64,000 nucleotides of DNA from Maea johnstoni (lineage: Eukaryota; Annelida; Polychaeta; Spionida; Magelonidae): positions 11,909,586 through 11,973,585 of the forward strand of contig OZ012687.1 of the NCBI GenBank assembly GCA_963942565.1. Reading direction: 5' to 3'. Shown piece after piece: positions 60,435-64,000 of this stretch. Numbering within the stretch: the first letter of the stretch is position 1; every line of letters starts with the position of its first letter. The position numbers and the translations under genes were made by a program. The notes under the pieces are model-generated. The model was not told the origin of the DNA, made no database searches, and saw only the letters and a list, made by a program, of their open reading frames with translations.

Positions 60435-61330
60435 ATTGTTTGGTGGCCTACCTACCAATATTTCTCATTCAAATTGCTCTTGTTAATGAATAAGGTCCTT
60501 GTTTAGTGAAAAAACGTAAAATGAAATCTTGAAGTTGCTTCTGCACTGATTGACCTCACATCTAGGGTACATAGGTAGAAACGATAAAAAATTGACTATT
60601 TTAGGTTTTTAAAGTTTAAATAAAAGTCATATAGGGAGTAGTTCAGGCAAACAATAGATATATTTGAGAAGAAGACATTATAAACTTTCATTTGATGCAT
60701 TATTAGACCCCCTTGCACATTTTTGTATTAATCAATTGGCTTCATACATTGTAGCTGTAGTGATGGCCATATACAGCATATGGTGAAAACTCACCCAATA
60801 CCCATCCCATTCTGGTTTGGCGGCTTCTTAGTATTATTCTTCATTCAATTCACTCTTTTACAGTTAATAAGGTCCTTGCCTAGTGAAATCATAGAAGACA
60901 AATGATTTAGATGTGTGTTGTACTGAGTGACCCCACGTTTAGGGTAAATATGTAAAAACGGGGAAAACGTATTTTTTGGATGTTATTGTTTGAATAAAAG
61001 TAATATATGAGATTGTGCAGGAATGCAATATATATTTTCATAAATAAGACACTGTGAGCAATCATATTACTACATTTTTATTGAAAATGTGGCGCCATAT
61101 ATAGTAGTAAATGCTATATACAGCAGCTTGGTAAAAACTCACCTAATGCATACGCACTCTACTTTTGTGGCTTCTTAGCATTAATTATCATTCAACTTAC
61201 TCTTGCCAGTTAATTAGATCCATAGTAAAAACAAACGTTAAATTTGTGTTTGTACTGAGTGACCTCATGTTTAGATTATATATGATGCAAAAAGGCTGTA
61301 CATTTGATATTTTTGGCCTTTTAGTTGTAA
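60435..61330. repeat. Old tandem repeat, three diverged copies of about 340-385 bp
   Basis: Copies begin near 60440, 60822 and 61160. Shared order: a TGGC-GGCTTCTTA or similar start, a TTCATTCAA block, TTAATAAGGTCCTTG, an ACTGAGTGACC block, a GGTAAATATGTA-like block and, in the first two, AATAAAAGT with ATATA. By eye the similarity is roughly 65-75 percent, so the duplication is old. Confidence 0.6.
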
Positions 61331-61574
61331 TTAAAGATGTATTAGTTTTAAGAAGGCAACTAATGGATACAATCTTAAAAGAATACCCTCTGAGCTTCCT
61401 TCCTATGTATCATTCACCATTTTATATTACCCAGTTTAAATACGCTTTTCACAAAAATAACCGTTATTGCTTTATCCAAATTTTGTGTTAGTGCTATCTT
61501 ATCCTGTGATAGTCTTAAATGACTAGTGCCTTTGTTGGATAAAAAAACTACCAAAAGCAAGCCAGTGTACTTAC

Positions 61575-61629
61575 CCTCATTGGCACATAGATTCAAGGTA
61601 AATGTAAATAATGCTGGTAAAAACCTCAT
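61575..61629 (-). CDS. Possible signal-peptide exon of an unidentified minus-strand gene
   Basis: ATG at 61629 opens MRFLPALFTFTLNLCANE, a plausible signal peptide, and is followed by a good donor (G|GTAAGT at 61574). The acceptor exon 59848-59766 is in matching phase and would add AAVIGTRLHIPVALSCVTMA then VYVLLLK and a stop, a tail like a GPI signal. Joined directly the product would be only 45 residues, so either an exon between them was missed or this is chance. Confidence 0.2.
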
Positions 61630-62334
61630 CTTCCTCAGTGTTTGTCAGTTACGAAGGGTAGGATCATAATGCCAGAGATGTCTATCCTGTGATATGCTGT
61701 TAAGTGAATAAATAATACAGAGAACTTAAACTGTGACTAGTTTAATGATGTATAAATGGTGTCATTTTATGTATAATCGATTGTATTTCAGAGATATCTG
61801 AAATGAGCACTATTTATTGTCATTGGATATTTGTTTTGAGGTCTAAAGAGGTCAATTTAAAATGATTGAAAAAAACTGGCACTAGTACGATACAGCTCTT
61901 TTAGAAGTTTCCAAGCCATTTCTAGTGAGGTATTTCATTTATCAAGGCCTGCAGCACATCAAAGTGGCTATTTTAAGTTTTATTTTCCAACTAAAAGGCA
62001 TATCTGAAAGGAAGATATTAACTGCAGCATACTCCACAATGTAATAAATTGTTGTTGATTTATTCCTAAAAGTATTTTCATCGTAAATGCAGGCGGTTCT
62101 CTCTGATTAGAAATTGAAACATAAGTAAGTTAAGGTAGCTTGTGAGATTATTTTTTTAGATTCAGTTCCTCCTCTGCCCTGGTTTTATTTCTTCAGCTTA
62201 TACAAAGTACATATTGCCTGAAAGATTTTCAATAGAGGAACGCATTTAAGCATCACAAATGTACCCTCCAAACATGGTGTAAAATGTTCGAGAAGGAGGA
62301 AGAAAATGGTGTATCCAGCGAAAATCACTGTCTT

Positions 62335-62460
62335 AATGGAAGTCACTGAGAACTTTCACACATGCCCCAGACAGGAATACGAACCATGGCAGTGATGAGA
62401 GACCGCTAACAGCCGCTGGCAATGCCTCAGACCACAAGTCCATCAGGGCAGGCCCTCTGA
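62335..62460 (-). repeat. SINE S1 copy, degenerate
   Basis: Words ACTTTCACACATGCC, AATACGAACCATGGCAGTGA and CAATGCCTCAGACCAC mark the family in minus orientation. Confidence 0.55.
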
Positions 62461-63080
62461 CAAATGAATTGTGGAGAGATCTCAGCACAGGTCATCCCCA
62501 ACCATAGCTACCCCCTCTAACCATATATACCCTACCCAACCCCTATTCTAGCTGACAAATGAAGCCCATGTCAATTCTAATCATAGCTACCCCCATCCCA
62601 ACCCGAACCCATAATGCAAGCCGATATATGAACCATTGACTGATCACAATATATCTCATCCATGACCATAATACATCCCCTCAACCCTCAATCCACAAAC
62701 AATTAGGCAAGTGAAGATTGTAACACATGACAACTGCAACCATATCTTCCCCCCACCCCCAGCGCAAGCTGACAAACATGACAACAACATGAGCCACACT
62801 CAACCATACTAACCCATCGCAGGTTCGAGTATCCACTGGATCCCCAAGCAGGTGGCCCTGCTCGTTATGAAAATGTGCAGCATTGTGGAGGGCTGTCTAT
62901 GGTTCTTCTGCAATTGAAAGACTCCTTGGAACTATTTGTGAAGAGAAGGAATTTACTTCCGGATCCAGATTTCTACCTCGCCCTGATATGACCTAAGCTG
63001 TTAAAAGCGCTGTAAAACCCCATTCCTTTCCTCCTCTCACTCCTCAGTACAAGCTGATCAATGAATCATTGGGAAATTGC
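62457..63080 (+). repeat. Degenerate C-rich minisatellite-like stretch
   Basis: Variants of AGCTGACAAATGAA recur near 62457, 62551, 62621, 62700, 62767 and 63052 among CCCAACCC-rich spacers. Spacing is irregular, mostly about 70-90 bp. Confidence 0.45.
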
Positions 63081-63197
63081 TACCTGAGTCAACCAAACAC
63101 CCACACCACAGCCTGCCTCATAATCCAACCTCCCCCACTCAGTAAAAGTTTGATAGTGAAATATTGAGAAAACTTATTGAGAAATATTTAAAGCCTA

Positions 63198-63439
63198 CAG
63201 TGCCAACATTTAATTCCTGCACTAAATGCATGGGCATCCCGGGCATGATACACAACCACACACCTAATTGCCACATGGTTTACTGGGCTTGGATGCATGG
63301 ATGACCTCAAAACTGAGTGTAGCTTTGATTCACAAACTATGTGGGTCATTAATGTGCTTGGTGTTATCTATTGGTGTTTGTACAACCAGGTACTGGAAGA
63401 CGTCCGGTCAATTGGTGCAGGAATTTAAATTCTGTACTG
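63198..63439. mobile_element. MITE family T, copy 3 (242 bp, TA target duplication), inverted
   Basis: Starts CAGTGCCAACATTTAATTCC after TA (63196-63197) and ends before TA (63440-63441). The interior is the inverse of copies 1 and 2. Confidence 0.75.
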
Positions 63440-63441
63440 TA

Positions 63442-64000
63442 CAATGGTATTCTCATTATCAGACCAACAGTGACTGTATAAGCTACCACTGAGCAGAGTA
63501 AGAGATGAAACATATCAGAACCTCGCATAGGTCTGCACACAGAAAGGAACACTATTGTCTCTTTTCTCCTTATTAAATTGCCCCAAAAGATGAGTGCTTT
63601 AAACAAGCATTTTGGGTATCAAATGTTATTGGTTTGAAACTGTTTCATCAATTTTTGACTATGTTCTAAAGTTAAGCAATCTAGAAGTTCAAAAAACCCT
63701 TTTTCCTCATTTATTTAATAAATCCTTTTCCTATTGAATATTTTCTCCAGATTAATGATGTGCGATGATCCATGGTCCATTATTATGAATAACTCTGTTT
63801 GATAACATGCACAATGTGCATGTTTCTTAAACTTTTCAACCTGAAAATCTAACACCCTATTTAGAGGGTCTATTTGTGATGCTTGAATGTGTTGCTCGTC
63901 AGAAGACCTTATATAATTTGCATAAGGTAACTAGGCAAATAAAAGTAGGGTAGAGGAATCAATCCCAAAATCTGGTCCTTTGCTGCTACACTAATTGGGG
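63442..64000. other. Right edge, no gene seen
   Basis: AT-rich DNA without recognisable coding sequence on either strand. Confidence 0.3.

Overview
This is a stretch of animal nuclear genome, most likely from a marine invertebrate bilaterian. The signs are multi-exon genes with GT/AG introns, complete orthologues of human PRPF18 and KLHL10, tRNA-derived SINEs, many small inverted-repeat transposons, an Ngaro-type tyrosine-recombinase retrotransposon and long (AT)n, (GA)n, (GTA)n and poly-G tracts. I cannot fix the phylum from the sequence. Every exon boundary below was read by eye and checked for reading-phase agreement; nothing was aligned by software.

Layout. At the left edge is the last exon of a cyclase / kynurenine-formamidase-like gene (598-903, +). 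Next, on the minus strand, is a five-exon gene for a secreted-side, membrane-anchored EEP-fold phosphodiesterase (5173-11812). Its start codon lies 233 bp from that of PRPF18 (12046-36863, +, nine exons, 342 codons), so the two probably share a bidirectional promoter. PRPF18 intron 1 is 13.5 kb because an 11.7-kb foldback-like element (12177-23901, 44-bp terminal inverted repeats, 9-bp target duplication) sits in it. A young Ngaro retrotransposon (15837-22829) is nested inside that element. An intronless rhodopsin-like GPCR lies at 40701-41978 (-). KLHL10 occupies 47420-55796 (+, seven exons, 604 codons). I recognise no certain gene from 55797 to the right end.

How the parts relate. The host genes look like ordinary neighbours, not a pathway. 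PRPF18 is a core splicing factor. KLHL10 is a CUL3 adaptor known from spermatogenesis in other animals. The GPCR is an orphan peptide-receptor type. The EEP protein is the most unusual host gene: its last catalytic motif (SDH) lies beyond two membrane segments, and its exon-2 acceptor has been copied about eleven times in the intron before it. Most of the remaining DNA is layered mobile elements, and in several places one copy of a repeat shows the empty site of an insertion carried by another copy.
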